NCBI RefSeq assembly: GCF_003852515.1
Contig: NZ_QAJK01000060.1
Location: 1-64,000 of the forward strand
Length of the DNA stretch: 64,000 nucleotides
Source: Variovorax sp. KBW07
GTDB taxonomy: Bacteria; Pseudomonadota; Gammaproteobacteria; Burkholderiales; Burkholderiaceae_C
Reading direction: 5' to 3'
Shown here: piece after piece, positions 52,988 to 62,889 of the stretch
Layout of the letters: each line of letters starts with the position of its first letter
Position numbering within the stretch: the stretch's first letter is position 1
Notes under the pieces: model-generated
What the model was told of the DNA's origin: nothing
Database searches by the model: none
The model's input: only the letters and a program-made list of their open reading frames with translations
Position numbers and translations under genes: made by a program

Positions 52988-53770
52988 ATGACCACGTCCC
53001 CGCTAGTTTTCATTACCGGCGCTTCGAGTGGCATCGGCCAGGCCCTGGCGGCGAGCTTCTACGACGCGGGCTATCGGCTCGCGCTGGTCGCGCGGCGCAC
53101 GGCGGAGATCGAGTCGTGGGCCAATGGCCGCCAACTGAGCGCCGACCGCTACCGGATCTACAGCGCCGACGTGGCGCAGACGGACAGCATCGTGGCTGCC
53201 GGCGCCGCATGCATCGCGCAGCAAGGGCTGCCCGACGTGGTGATCGCCAATGCCGGCATCAGCGTGGGCATCGATACGGCCGAGCGCTCCGACCTCGATG
53301 TGCTGGCGCAGACCTTTGCCACCAACAACGTCGGGCTGGCCGCGACTTTCCATCCGTTCGTGAAAGCGATGGTCGAGCGCGGCAGCGGCCGGCTGGTGGG
53401 CATCGGCAGCGTTGCCGCCATTCGCGGACTGCCGGGCCACGGCGCGTACTGCGCCAGCAAGGCCGGCGTGGTGGCGTACTGCGAGAGCCTGCGTGGGGAG
53501 TTGCACAACAGCGGCGTCAAGGTCGTCACGCTCTGCCCGGGCTACATCGATACGCCGCTCACGCAGGGCAACCGCTACGGCATGCCCTTCCTGATGAAGG
53601 CCGAGGACTTTGCCGCGCAGGCGTTGCGCGCCATCGAGGCCGGCACCAGCTACCGGGTGATTCCCTGGCAGATGGGCGTGGTCGCCAAGATCATGCGCAT
53701 GTTGCCCAATGCCGTGCTCGACCGCGCGGTGCAGGGCCGCGAGCGCAAGAAGCGCAGCGGCGAAGCCTGA
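52988..53770 (+). CDS. SDR-family oxidoreductase
   Basis: 260 residues of the short-chain dehydrogenase family. The cofactor motif is TGASSGIG at residues 10-17, NAGIS follows, the catalytic Ser is in GIGSVAAIRG, and Tyr/Lys are in AYCASKAG (YxxxK). Resembles SDR7C/YqjQ-like short reductases with a C-terminal helix extension. It is 29 nt behind lptC, so it may be co-transcribed with the LPS genes. Substrate unknown. Confidence 0.87.
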   Translation: MTTSPLVFITGASSGIGQALAASFYDAGYRLALVARRTAEIESWANGRQLSADRYRIYSADVAQTDSIVAAGAACIAQQGLPDVVIANAGISVGIDTAERSDLDVLAQTFATNNVGLAATFHPFVKAMVERGSGRLVGIGSVAAIRGLPGHGAYCASKAGVVAYCESLRGELHNSGVKVVTLCPGYIDTPLTQGNRYGMPFLMKAEDFAAQALRAIEAGTSYRVIPWQMGVVAKIMRMLPNAVLDRAVQGRERKKRSGEA

Positions 53771-53815
53771 AGAACGCGGGTTGAAGGCGCCGCGCCGTGT
53801 GGCGCAGGCCCAAAG

Positions 53816-53840
53816 AAAAAGGCTCCGTGAGGAGCCTTTT
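53816..53840. terminator. Bidirectional intrinsic terminator
   Basis: AAAAAGGCTCC, loop GTGA, GGAGCCTTTT. The A and T runs on both sides let it serve the SDR gene (plus) and the RRM gene (minus). Confidence 0.9.
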
Positions 53841-53883
53841 GCCTGTGTGCACTTTGGTCGGAAAGCGCGGTGATCGGGTCTGA

Positions 53884-54441
53884 TCAGTAGCCGCTGTTGC
53901 CGCCGCCGTAGCCACCGCCACCACCGCTGCGGCCACCGCCGCCGCCGCCACGGGGACCGGCACCGTAGGGGCTGCGGAAACCGCCATCGCCACCACCGCC
54001 GCCGCCGCCACCACTGCGGCCACCGCCGCCGTAGCCGCCACCACCGCCGGAGCGGCCACCGCCACCACCGCTGCGATCGCCGCCACCACCGTAGCCACCA
54101 CCGCCGCCGCCGTAGCCTCCGCCACCACCGCCGCCATAACCACCGCCGCCACCACCGTAGCCGCCGCCACCACCGCTGCGCGGGGGACGTGCTTCCATGG
54201 GACGTGCTTCATTGACCACGACGCTGCGGCCGCCCAGGGGCTGGCCGTTCATGCCGGCGATGGCTGCTTGCGCTTCTGCGTCACTGCCCATCTCGACGAA
54301 GCCGAAGCCCTTCGAGCGGCCCGTGTCGCGCTCCATCATGACCTTGGCGCTGGTCACTGCGCCGAACTGCCCGAATGCCTGTTCGAGATCACCGTCGCGC
54401 ACCGAGTAAGGCAGGTTGCCGACGTACAGTTTGTTGCCCAT
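53884..54441 (-). CDS. glycine-rich RNA-binding protein (single RRM)
   Basis: 185 residues from ATG 54441 (a TTG just before is an alternative). The RRM occupies residues 1-78: RNP2 KLYVGNLP, RNP1 KGFGFVEM. The remainder is a low-complexity tail of Gly with Tyr, Arg and Ser (GGGYGGGG and RSGGG repeats, ending GGNSGY), like eukaryotic and cyanobacterial glycine-rich RNA chaperones. The tail DNA is a tandem triplet and hexamer array prone to length change. The ribosome binding site is in a hairpin (54445-54484), suggesting temperature or RNA-level control. Confidence 0.9.
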   Translation of the reverse strand: MGNKLYVGNLPYSVRDGDLEQAFGQFGAVTSAKVMMERDTGRSKGFGFVEMGSDAEAQAAIAGMNGQPLGGRSVVVNEARPMEARPPRSGGGGGYGGGGGGYGGGGGGGYGGGGGGYGGGGDRSGGGGGRSGGGGGYGGGGRSGGGGGGGGDGGFRSPYGAGPRGGGGGGRSGGGGGYGGGNSGY

Positions 54442-54444
54442 CAA

Positions 54445-54484
54445 GGGACTCCTATAAACACATCAAGAAAAGCGATGGAGTCCC
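54445..54484 (-). promoter_or_regulatory. Leader hairpin sequestering the ribosome binding site of the RRM gene
   Basis: On the mRNA strand GGGACTCC (54484-54477) pairs perfectly with GGAGTCCC (54452-54445), 24 nt apart. The 3' arm contains the Shine-Dalgarno GGAG, which ends 7 nt before the ATG at 54441. A -10-like CATAAT lies farther upstream at about 54575, giving a leader of roughly 130 nt. Confidence 0.65.
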
Positions 54485-54712
54485 GAAAGCATCACTCAAA
54501 CGAGAGCCGTCGAGTCGCGCGAAACTGACCGATCACCGAACTACCCCCCGACCAAAATGAAGAGGGAGGCTCGTGCATTATGGGTGAAATATCCGAAAAG
54601 CAAGCAGGAAATTGCTTCTTGAGGTAGCACTTGTCAAAACTAATAAAAGCTAGCGCACGCTTACACCCAAAGTCGAGGTCCTTCGCGCTACAGGTAGAAT
54701 TCGCCCGTCATT

Positions 54713-54882
54713 GGGGAGTAGCCGCCTTCCGACTTCGAGAAGGGCCCGCGTCAACAGACTTGTCCTGCCCCACACAGGACATGGCGCGTGCAGTGAACAC
54801 ACCTGGCGAGACCTTTGACCGTGCAACTTCGGGAATATGGCCGAAGGTGTTGCACGGTCAATTGCGTCCTTCGGCCCAAGGA
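54713..54882 (+). promoter_or_regulatory. yybP-ykoY (manganese) riboswitch with a candidate translational expression platform
   Basis: The aptamer signatures are GGGGAGTAGCC (54713-54723) and GGCGAGACC (54805-54813), in the order and spacing of the yybP-ykoY class. A long hairpin follows: TTGACCGTGCAA (54815-54826) with TTGCACGGTCAA (54850-54861), and inner CTTCGG (54827-54832) with CCGAAG (54841-54846). TCCTT (54867-54871) can pair with the ribosome site AAGGA (54878-54882). CCGAAGG (54841-54847) could instead pair with CCTTCGG (54868-54874), freeing the ribosome site. A -10-like TAGAAT lies at 54695-54700. No T run follows, so translational control is likelier than termination. Confidence 0.85.
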
Positions 54883-54895
54883 ACCCACGTTCATC

Positions 54896-55459
54896 ATGGA
54901 AGCTTTTCTCGTAGCAACCGGCGTAGTTGCGCTCGCCGAAATGGGCGACAAGACCCAACTTTTGGCCCTCTTGCTCGCAGCCCGTTTCAGGAAACCCTGG
55001 CCCATCGTGCTCGGCATCTTTGCCGCCACCCTCATCAACCACGCCCTGGCGGGCGCCGTCGGCAACTACATCACCCGATGGCTCGGCCCCGAAGTCTTGC
55101 GCTGGATTCTTGGCGGCTCGTTCATTGCAATGGCCGCCTGGATGCTGATCCCCGACAAGCTCGACGATGACGACGCCCCCGGCGCCTCGCACTTCGGCGT
55201 CTTCGGCACCACCGTGATCGCCTTCTTCCTCGCCGAGATGGGCGACAAGACGCAGATTGCCACCGTCATGCTCGCCGCCCGCTTCACGCAGGACTATTTC
55301 TGGGTCGTGGCCGGCACCACGCTCGGCATGATGCTGGCCAACGCGCCGGTGGTGTGGCTCGGCGAGAAGATCGTGAAGCGCGTGCCGATCAAGCTCGTGC
55401 ACGGCATATCGGCCGCGATCTTCCTCGTGCTGGGCATCGTCATGATCATCGGCTGGTAA
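54896..55459 (+). CDS. GDT1/UPF0016 (TMEM165) family manganese exporter
   Basis: 187 residues, six membrane helices in two inverted repeats, each with the family motif E-x-G-D-K-T-Q: AEMGDKTQLLALLLAA and AEMGDKTQIATVMLAA. ATG 54896 follows AAGGAA by 12 nt. Bacterial members (MneA and relatives) export Mn2+. The Mn-sensing riboswitch directly upstream supports this function. A Ca2+/H+ or other cation role is the alternative. Confidence 0.9.
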   Translation: MEAFLVATGVVALAEMGDKTQLLALLLAARFRKPWPIVLGIFAATLINHALAGAVGNYITRWLGPEVLRWILGGSFIAMAAWMLIPDKLDDDDAPGASHFGVFGTTVIAFFLAEMGDKTQIATVMLAARFTQDYFWVVAGTTLGMMLANAPVVWLGEKIVKRVPIKLVHGISAAIFLVLGIVMIIGW

Positions 55460-55486
55460 GAAGGAAAGAAGAGCGGGCTCCTTCCA

Positions 55487-55577
55487 GGAACACCGCGGAA
55501 CCGGCTTCGCCGGGCCGCTGGTGTTGCCCCCGGAAAGGGGGTTGGAGAAGCGACACGAAGTGCGCGAAGCTTGGGGG
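55487..55577 (+). repeat. Interspersed intergenic repeat, copy 2 (before metX)
   Basis: Near-identical to 12825-12913, with ACCGCGGAACCGGCTT, GCCGGGCCGCTGGT and TTGCCCCCGG, and the same TTGGGGGA end. Here it lies between the Mn exporter and the SAM-II riboswitch; a -10-like TATACT (55579-55584) is at its 3' edge. Confidence 0.8.
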
Positions 55578-55587
55578 ATATACTTGC

Positions 55588-55642
55588 TCCGCGCCGATTT
55601 GCTTCAGCTTGCGGGCGCTTTATAAATCCAGCTAAAGACAGG
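55588..55642 (+). promoter_or_regulatory. SAM-II (SAM-alpha) riboswitch aptamer
   Basis: CGCGCCGATTT (55590-55600) and ATAAATCCAGCTAAAGA (55622-55638) match the core of the SAM-II class (CGCGCUGAUUU ... AUAAAUGUAGCUAAA). P1 pairs GCGCC (55591-55595) with GGCGC (55614-55618), and the 3' segment forms the pseudoknot. metX follows, the usual downstream gene for SAM-II. The 5' strand CCGCGCC (55589-55595) can alternatively pair with GGCGCGG (55641-55647). Confidence 0.85.
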
Positions 55643-55650
55643 CGCGGCAG

Positions 55651-55683
55651 ACCCGGCTCGTTTTTGGCGAGGCCGGGTTTTTT
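55651..55683 (+). terminator. Intrinsic terminator between the SAM-II aptamer and metX
   Basis: ACCCGG-C-TCG pairs with CGAG-GCCGGGT (one bulge), followed by TTTTTT (55678-55683). The T run ends 5 nt before the metX ATG, and no Shine-Dalgarno is visible there. Confidence 0.75.
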
Positions 55684-55688
55684 CATTC

Positions 55689-56843
55689 ATGCCGTCACCT
55701 TTGGTCGTCACTTCGCAGTCGATGCAGTTCGCGGGCCCGCTGGCCTTGCGCAGCGGCACGTCGATCAGCGACTACACACTTGCCTACGAGACCTATGGCA
55801 CCCTGAACGCCGACCGCAGCAATGCGGTGCTGGTGTGCCATGCGCTCAATGCTTCGCACCACGTCGCGGGGGTCTACGAAGGCCAGGCCCGCTCCGAAGG
55901 TTGGTGGGACAACATGGTCGGCCCCGGCAAGCCGGTCGACACCGACCGCTTCTTCGTGATCGGCGTCAACAACCTCGGCTCCTGCTTCGGCTCGACCGGC
56001 CCGATGCACGTCAACCCCGCCACCGGCAGCGTCTACGGCGCAGACTTTCCGGTGGTGACGGTCGAAGACTGGGTCGACGCCCAGGCCGCATTGCTCGACG
56101 CGCTCGGCATTCGCACGCTCGCAGCCGTCATGGGCGGCAGCCTCGGCGGCATGCAGGCCCTGTCGTGGACGCTGCAGTATCCCGACCGCGTGCGGCACGC
56201 CGTGGTGGTGGCCAGCGCGCCCAACCTCACGGCCGAGAACATTGCCTTCAACGAAGTCGCGCGACGCGCCATCGTGACCGACCCCGACTTCCACGGCGGC
56301 CACTTCTACCAGCATGGCGTGATTCCCAAGCGGGGCTTGCGCATCGCCCGGATGATCGGCCACATCACGTACCTCAGCGACGATGTGATGAACGAGAAGT
56401 TCGGCCGCATCCTGCGCAGCGCGGTCGAGGGCGAGACCGTGGGGCTCGACTACCGCTACTCCACGCAGGACGTCGAGTTCCAGATCGAAAGCTACCTGCG
56501 CTACCAAGGCGACAAGTTCAGCGAGTACTTCGACGCCAACACCTACCTGCTGATCACCCGCGCGCTCGACTACTTCGACCCCGCGCGCAGCCACGGCGGC
56601 CAGCTCAGCAAGGCGTTGGCACAGGCCACGGCCAAGTTCCTGCTCGTGAGCTTCAAGACCGACTGGCGCTTCTCGCCCGCGCGCAGCCGCGAGCTGGTGA
56701 AGGCGTTGCTCGACAACCGCCGCAACGTCAGCTACGCCGAGATAGACGCGCCGCACGGCCACGATGCCTTCCTGCTCGACGACGTGCGCTACATGGGCGT
56801 GGTGCGCTCCTACTTCGAACGCGTGGCGCAGGAATTCCAATGA
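55689..56843 (+). CDS. metX: homoserine O-acyltransferase MetX
   Basis: 384 residues of the alpha/beta-hydrolase-fold MetX family: [13 protein letters not shown], nucleophile Ser in [12 protein letters not shown], and His in [12 protein letters not shown]. It activates homoserine by acetyl- or succinyl-transfer in methionine synthesis; which acyl donor is used cannot be judged here. ATG 55689 lies immediately behind the terminator T run with no ribosome site; an internal ATG at codon 12 is an alternative start. Coupled to metW (ATGA at 56840-56843) and controlled by SAM-II. Confidence 0.93.
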   Translation: MPSPLVVTSQSMQFAGPLALRSGTSISDYTLAYETYGTLNADRSNAVLVCHALNASHHVAGVYEGQARSEGWWDNMVGPGKPVDTDRFFVIGVNNLGSCFGSTGPMHVNPATGSVYGADFPVVTVEDWVDAQAALLDALGIRTLAAVMGGSLGGMQALSWTLQYPDRVRHAVVVASAPNLTAENIAFNEVARRAIVTDPDFHGGHFYQHGVIPKRGLRIARMIGHITYLSDDVMNEKFGRILRSAVEGETVGLDYRYSTQDVEFQIESYLRYQGDKFSEYFDANTYLLITRALDYFDPARSHGGQLSKALAQATAKFLLVSFKTDWRFSPARSRELVKALLDNRRNVSYAEIDAPHGHDAFLLDDVRYMGVVRSYFERVAQEFQ

Positions 56844-57427
56844 GCGACCTCGACACCCAACGACTGATCGCCGCGCTGGTGCCCCAGGGCTCGCGCGTGC
56901 TAGACCTCGGCTGCGGCGACGGCGCCCTGCTCGACTTGCTGCAACGCGAACGCGGCTGCTCCGGCTACGGCGTGGAAATTGCCGACGGCAATGTGCTGCA
57001 GTGCATTCGCCGTGGCGTCGACGTGATCCAGCTCAACCTCGACGAAGGCCTCGCGATGTTCGACGACGCCTCGTTCGACGTGGTGCTGCAGATCGACACG
57101 CTGCAGCATCTGCGCAATGCCGAGGTCATGCTGCGCGAGACTGCGCGCGTCGGCCGCATCGGCATCGTCGCGTTCCCCAATTTCGCGCACTGGCCCAACC
57201 GCCTGAGCGTGGCGCGCGGCCGCATGCCGGTGACGCGCCGCCTGCCCTACCAGTGGTACGACACGCCCAACATCCGCGTCGGCACCTTCAAGGACTTCGA
57301 GGTGCTGGCCGGCAAGAACAACCTGCGCGTGCTCGATTCGTTCGGCCTGCAGGACGGGCGTGACGTGCGCTGGCTGCCGAACGCGCGCGCCAGCACCGCC
57401 GTCTTCAAGTTCGAGCGGGGCGGCTGA
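56840..57427 (+). CDS. metW: methionine biosynthesis protein MetW
   Basis: 195 residues with a class I methyltransferase fold ([29 protein letters not shown]). The family shows [20 protein letters not shown] and [18 protein letters not shown]. MetW is almost always next to metX and works with it in O-acylhomoserine formation. It overlaps metX by 4 nt. Confidence 0.94.
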   Translation: MSDLDTQRLIAALVPQGSRVLDLGCGDGALLDLLQRERGCSGYGVEIADGNVLQCIRRGVDVIQLNLDEGLAMFDDASFDVVLQIDTLQHLRNAEVMLRETARVGRIGIVAFPNFAHWPNRLSVARGRMPVTRRLPYQWYDTPNIRVGTFKDFEVLAGKNNLRVLDSFGLQDGRDVRWLPNARASTAVFKFERGG

Positions 57428-57452
57428 GCCCCAGGCTCCCTCGCTGCACCGC

Positions 57453-58040
57453 ATGAGCTTCACGCTGGCGCAGCCGGTTCACAGCGAGCTGGTCATCAAG
57501 AAGAGCCGGTTCATCGGCTGCGTGCAGCCGGTGGCCGACCGGGCCGCGGCGCTGGCCGTGGTGGCCGCGCTGCGCGCCGAACACCCTGCCGCCGCCCACG
57601 TGTGCTGGGCGCTCATGGCCGGCGGCCAGTCGGCCGCCAACGACGACGGCGAGCCCGGCGGCACCGCCGGCCGCCCCATGCTGGAGGTGCTGCGCCACCA
57701 GGAAATAGAAGGTTCGCTCGCCACCGTGGTGCGCTACTTCGGCGGCGTGAAGCTCGGCGCCGGCGGCCTGGTGCGTGCCTACACCGATGCCATCGCGCAG
57801 GCCTTGCTCGGCGCCACGCTCGTGCCGCTGGTGCGCCAGCGCAGCCTGCGGTGCGCGGTGCCCTATGCGCTGGAAGGTCTGGTGCGGCGCGAGCTTGCCG
57901 CGGTGGGCGCGGTGCTCGACGAGGTGCGGCACGGCGACGACGTGCACTTCGCCTTCACGCTCCCCGCACCCGATGCCGACGCCTTCATCGCGCGCCTCGA
58001 CGATGCTGCGCAAGGGCGCGTCGCCTGGCCGCAGGCGTGA
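57453..58040 (+). CDS. yigZ: YigZ/IMPACT-family protein
   Basis: 195 residues from ATG 57453. The IMPACT N-terminal motif is ELVIKKSRFIGCVQPV, with AANDDGEPGGTAGRPML and VVRYFGGVKLGAGGLVRAY. Members are linked to translation or nucleic-acid regulation (DUF1949 C terminus), with no defined biochemical role. Its last 56 nt overlap the convergent potassium channel gene. Confidence 0.9.
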   Translation: MSFTLAQPVHSELVIKKSRFIGCVQPVADRAAALAVVAALRAEHPAAAHVCWALMAGGQSAANDDGEPGGTAGRPMLEVLRHQEIEGSLATVVRYFGGVKLGAGGLVRAYTDAIAQALLGATLVPLVRQRSLRCAVPYALEGLVRRELAAVGAVLDEVRHGDDVHFAFTLPAPDADAFIARLDDAAQGRVAWPQA

Positions 58041-58911
58041 CGCGCTTGGCCGGCACCACCGGCGCGGGGGAGGTCATTGCAAGGATGCCGTGCGACGCCA
58101 CGGCGACCGTGGCCGCATCGTCGTCGGGTCCGCGCCGTGCCATCTCGGCGGTCACGATGCCGGTGGGCACGGCCAGCACGCCCCAGCCCAGCAGCATCAT
58201 CACCGAGGCGATCGCGCGGCCCAGGTCGGTCTTGGGCACGAGGTCGCCGAAGCCCACCGTGGCCATCGTGGAAATGGCCCAGTAGATCGCCACCGGAATG
58301 CTGGTGAAGCCATGCGTCGGCCCTTCGACCACGTACATCAGCGTGCCCATCACCAGCACCACCAGCATCACGAAGCCGACGAACACGGTGATCTTCCGGC
58401 GGCTCGATGCCACCGCCAGCACCAGCGCGCGGTACTCCACCGAGTAACGCGAAAGCTTGAAGATGCGGAACACGCGCAGCAGCCGAAGAATGCGCACGTC
58501 GATCAGGTAGGCCAGCTCGGGCGCGAGCGCCACCAGGAAGGTCGGCAGCAGCGCGAGCAGGTCGATCACGCCATAGAAACTCAGCGCATAGCGCAGCGGC
58601 TTGTTCACGCAGCACAGCCGCGCGATGTATTCGAGCGTGAAGAGAATGGTGAACACCCATTCGAGCGCGTTGAACACCGGACGCCATTGCTCGCGGATCG
58701 ACTGCACGCTGTCGAGAATCACCACCAGCACGCTGGTCACGATCACGGCGATCAGCGCCAGGTCGAACATCAGGCCGGCCCGCGTATCGGCCTCGAAGAT
58801 CACCGTGAACAGCGTGCGCCGCCATCCGCTCGCGGGTTTGTCGAAGCGCGCGTCGGTGGTGGACGAGATGGCGCGCGTGGCGGGAGCGGTGTCGGTGTTC
58901 GGGCTGGTCAT
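57985..58911 (-). CDS. voltage-gated-type potassium channel
   Basis: 308 residues with six membrane helices. The S4-like voltage sensor RILRLLRVFRIFKLSRY has five regularly spaced Arg/Lys. The pore helix and selectivity filter ISTMATVGFGDLVP contain the K+ signature TVGFGD. The C-terminal tail (about 60 residues) has no RCK or cyclic-nucleotide domain. It resembles KvAP-like bacterial channels. It is convergent with yigZ and shares 56 nt with it. Confidence 0.88.
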   Translation of the reverse strand: MTSPNTDTAPATRAISSTTDARFDKPASGWRRTLFTVIFEADTRAGLMFDLALIAVIVTSVLVVILDSVQSIREQWRPVFNALEWVFTILFTLEYIARLCCVNKPLRYALSFYGVIDLLALLPTFLVALAPELAYLIDVRILRLLRVFRIFKLSRYSVEYRALVLAVASSRRKITVFVGFVMLVVLVMGTLMYVVEGPTHGFTSIPVAIYWAISTMATVGFGDLVPKTDLGRAIASVMMLLGWGVLAVPTGIVTAEMARRGPDDDAATVAVASHGILAMTSPAPVVPAKRVTPAARRRALAQHRRGAR

Positions 58912-59054
58912 CTTGGCGGGGCCTGGGGCGCGAGGTCGCGTGAGTGGCCATTGTCATGTCGAGGGCGACTTATTCAGTTACGCTTATTGCGCAATGAAGT
59001 GCCGCAGGCCATGAGTGCGTTCTTACGATAGTCCCTTTCTTGAGGAGCTCCCCT

Positions 59055-59570
59055 TTGGCTACACAGTCCCCCTTTTTCGGCAAGCGTGATCGTGACACCG
59101 ACTCGTTGACATCCCGCCCCGCGCCGCTGGTCGGTTCGGGCACCAATCTCTCCGGTACCCCCGTCAATCCTTCATCGCTGACCGCACAACAGGGCGGACT
59201 CGGCGCTGCTGCCGCGGCTGCACCCGTCGCCAAGGAAGGCGGCAGCAAGCTCACCGTCGGTCCGAACATCAAGCTCAAGGGCGTCGAGATCACCGATTGC
59301 GACACGCTCGTGGTCGAAGGCCTGGTCGAAGCGACCATGGACTCGCGACTGATGCAGATCGCCGAACAGGGCGAGTTCAAGGGCTCGGCCGAAATCGACA
59401 TCGCCGAAATCCGCGGCGTGTTCGACGGCAACCTCACCGTGCGCGAGAAGCTCGTCATTCACTCGACCGGCAAGGTCACCGGCAAGATCCGCTACGGCAA
59501 GATCGTGATCGAAGAAGGCGGCCAGCTGTCGGGCGAAATCAGCTTCGGCGCCGCCAAGGCCCTGCTGTAA
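59055..59570 (+). CDS. bactofilin (polymer-forming cytoskeletal protein)
   Basis: 171 residues. The central right-handed beta-helix of the bactofilin family spans about residues 75-165: VGPNIKLKGVEITDCDTLVV, then EFKGSAEIDIAEIRGVFDG, GKVTGKIRYGKIVIEEGG. The N terminus is disordered (PFFGKRDRDTDSLT, Ser/Pro-rich). It starts at TTG 59055, with GAGGAG (59042-59047) 7 nt upstream; the family start and the ribosome site agree. It polymerises without nucleotide and affects cell shape. A 10-bp palindrome ATTGCGCAAT is upstream at 58986-58995. Confidence 0.88.
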   Translation: MATQSPFFGKRDRDTDSLTSRPAPLVGSGTNLSGTPVNPSSLTAQQGGLGAAAAAAPVAKEGGSKLTVGPNIKLKGVEITDCDTLVVEGLVEATMDSRLMQIAEQGEFKGSAEIDIAEIRGVFDGNLTVREKLVIHSTGKVTGKIRYGKIVIEEGGQLSGEISFGAAKALL

Positions 59571-59603
59571 TCCGGCAGAGCGGCATCGGATCGCCGGCCA
59601 GGC

Positions 59604-60404
59604 TCAGGCCACCGGCGGTGGCGGTGTCCACCCCAGGCGCTCCAGCAAGGCACCGGCCGCGGCCGGTGCTTTTTCCTTGGCGCCGTTGATGAAGTACACG
59701 AACACGTCGCGCTTCTTCGCCGACGACCCGGCCCAGCCCTGCGCGCGCTCGGCCCAGGTGTCGAGCGCCTTCGGCCCATAGCCGGTCTTGAGCTTCGCGT
59801 CGGCCATCATGAGCCGCGCATAGGCAACGTCGCCCTCGGGCTCCTCGAACGACGGAAACTTGTCGGCGTCGGTGAACACCGTCGACACGCCGTGCTTCTT
59901 TGCGAGCGCCTTGTATGTGGGCACGATGAAGCTCTCGTGCCGCACGTCCATCACGTGGCGCAGCGTGCGGCTGCCCTCTTTCTTCGGCAGCAATTCCAGA
60001 AACGCCTCGAAGTCTTCCGCATCGAACTGCTTGGTCGGCATGAACTGCCAGACGATCGGCCCGAGCTTGTCGCCCAGCTCGGCCACGCCGCTGTCGATGA
60101 AGCGCTTGATCGACTCGCCCGCCGTGGACAGCAGCTTGCGATTGGTCGTGAAGCGCGAGGCCTTCATCGAGAACATGAAGTCGGCCGGCGTGTCGTCGTG
60201 CCACTTGCGGAAGGTCTCGGGCTTGAAGGTGCTGTAGTAGGTGCCGTTGATCTCGATGGCGCTCACCTGGCGGCTGGCGTAGTTCAGCTCCTTCGCATGC
60301 GCGAGCCCCTTGGGATAGAAGTTGTCGCGCCAGGGCTCGTAGGTCCAGCCGCCGATGCCTACTTTGATATTCACCTTCGTCCGAGTCGATGCTGCCTTGC
60401 TCAC
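59604..60404 (-). CDS. DUF72-family protein (YecE-like)
   Basis: 266 residues with the DUF72 barrel: GIGGWTYEPWRDNFYPKGL at the N terminus, EINGTYYSTFKPETFRKW, FMFSMKASRFTTNR, then DVRHESF and YFINGAKEKAP. These match YecE-like proteins of unknown activity (TIM-barrel-like). It is convergent with the bactofilin gene and divergent from the M20 peptidase. Confidence 0.88.
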   Translation of the reverse strand: MSKAASTRTKVNIKVGIGGWTYEPWRDNFYPKGLAHAKELNYASRQVSAIEINGTYYSTFKPETFRKWHDDTPADFMFSMKASRFTTNRKLLSTAGESIKRFIDSGVAELGDKLGPIVWQFMPTKQFDAEDFEAFLELLPKKEGSRTLRHVMDVRHESFIVPTYKALAKKHGVSTVFTDADKFPSFEEPEGDVAYARLMMADAKLKTGYGPKALDTWAERAQGWAGSSAKKRDVFVYFINGAKEKAPAAAGALLERLGWTPPPPVA

Positions 60405-60495
60405 ATTGCGCTCCGGGTTGACATCGCCCGCACTCTACGCGCGGTCGCGGCAAGGCGCAAAATGCGTTTTTTTCGTTACCCGCGGAGAACCCACG

Positions 60496-62003
<1,508 letters not shown>

Positions 62004-62007
<4 letters not shown>

Positions 62008-62867
62008 GCGAGCTCTCCGAGCCACTGCCGTTGCCGCAGCGCGTGTCGCTGTCCACGCCGGACGGCGAAACGCTGGCGTTGCGCCGCCTGCCGGCGCCCG
62101 GCAAGCCGCGCGCGGTGGTGGTCGTGGTGCACGGCCTCGGCGAGCATGCCGGCCGCTATCACGCGCTGGCCGAAGACCTGCACGAATGGGGTTTTGCGGT
62201 CTGGGCGCACGACCACCATGGCCACGGTGAATCGACCGGTGCGCGCGGCGGCCTGCCGAGCGAGTTGCGGCTGGTGGACGACCTTGCATTGGTGATCGAC
62301 GACGCACGCAGCCAGAACCCCGGGCTTGCGCTCGTGCTGCTGGGCCACAGCCTCGGCGGACTGGTCGCGGCGAGCCTGGTGGGGCGTGGCGTGCGGCCGG
62401 TCGACGGGCTGGTGCTGTCGTCGCCGGGGCTCGACCCGGGCCTGAACGGTGTCCAGAAGGCGCTGCTCGCGGTGCTGCCGCGCATCGCACCGAACCTGCG
62501 CGTCGGCAACGGGCTCGACGACAACTACCTCTCGCACGATGCGGCCGTGGTGCAGGCCTACCGCGACGATCCGCTCACGCACGACCGCATTGGCAGCCGG
62601 CTGGCGCGCTTCCTCGCGTACGAGGGCGCTTCGGTGCAGCAGCGCGCCGCCGACTGGCCGGTGCCCACGCTGCTTCTGTATGCGGGCGACGACCGCCTGG
62701 TGGTGCCTGCTGCGAGCCGCGCGTTCGCGGCAGCAGCGGCGCCCAGCGGCATGGTCGAAGCGCATTGCTTCGAATCGCTGTACCACGAGATCTTCAACGA
62801 GCTGGAGGCAGAGCCTGTGTTCACGGCCTTGCGGCGCTGGCTCGACCGGCGCTTTCCGCCGGCCTGA
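62004..62867 (+). CDS. alpha/beta hydrolase (monoacylglycerol lipase-like)
   Basis: 287 residues from TTG 62004, which overlaps the M20 stop. Motifs: VVHGLGEHAGRYHALAEDL (oxyanion), HDHHGHGEST, nucleophile elbow LLGHSLGGLVAASL, acid in LYAGDDRLV and His in YHEIFNE. These are the signatures of MGLL/lysophospholipase (serine aminopeptidase S33) enzymes. Substrate could be a monoacylglycerol or an amino-acid ester. Confidence 0.87.
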
Positions 62868-62889
62868 ATCGCCACGCGAGCCCCGAGGC

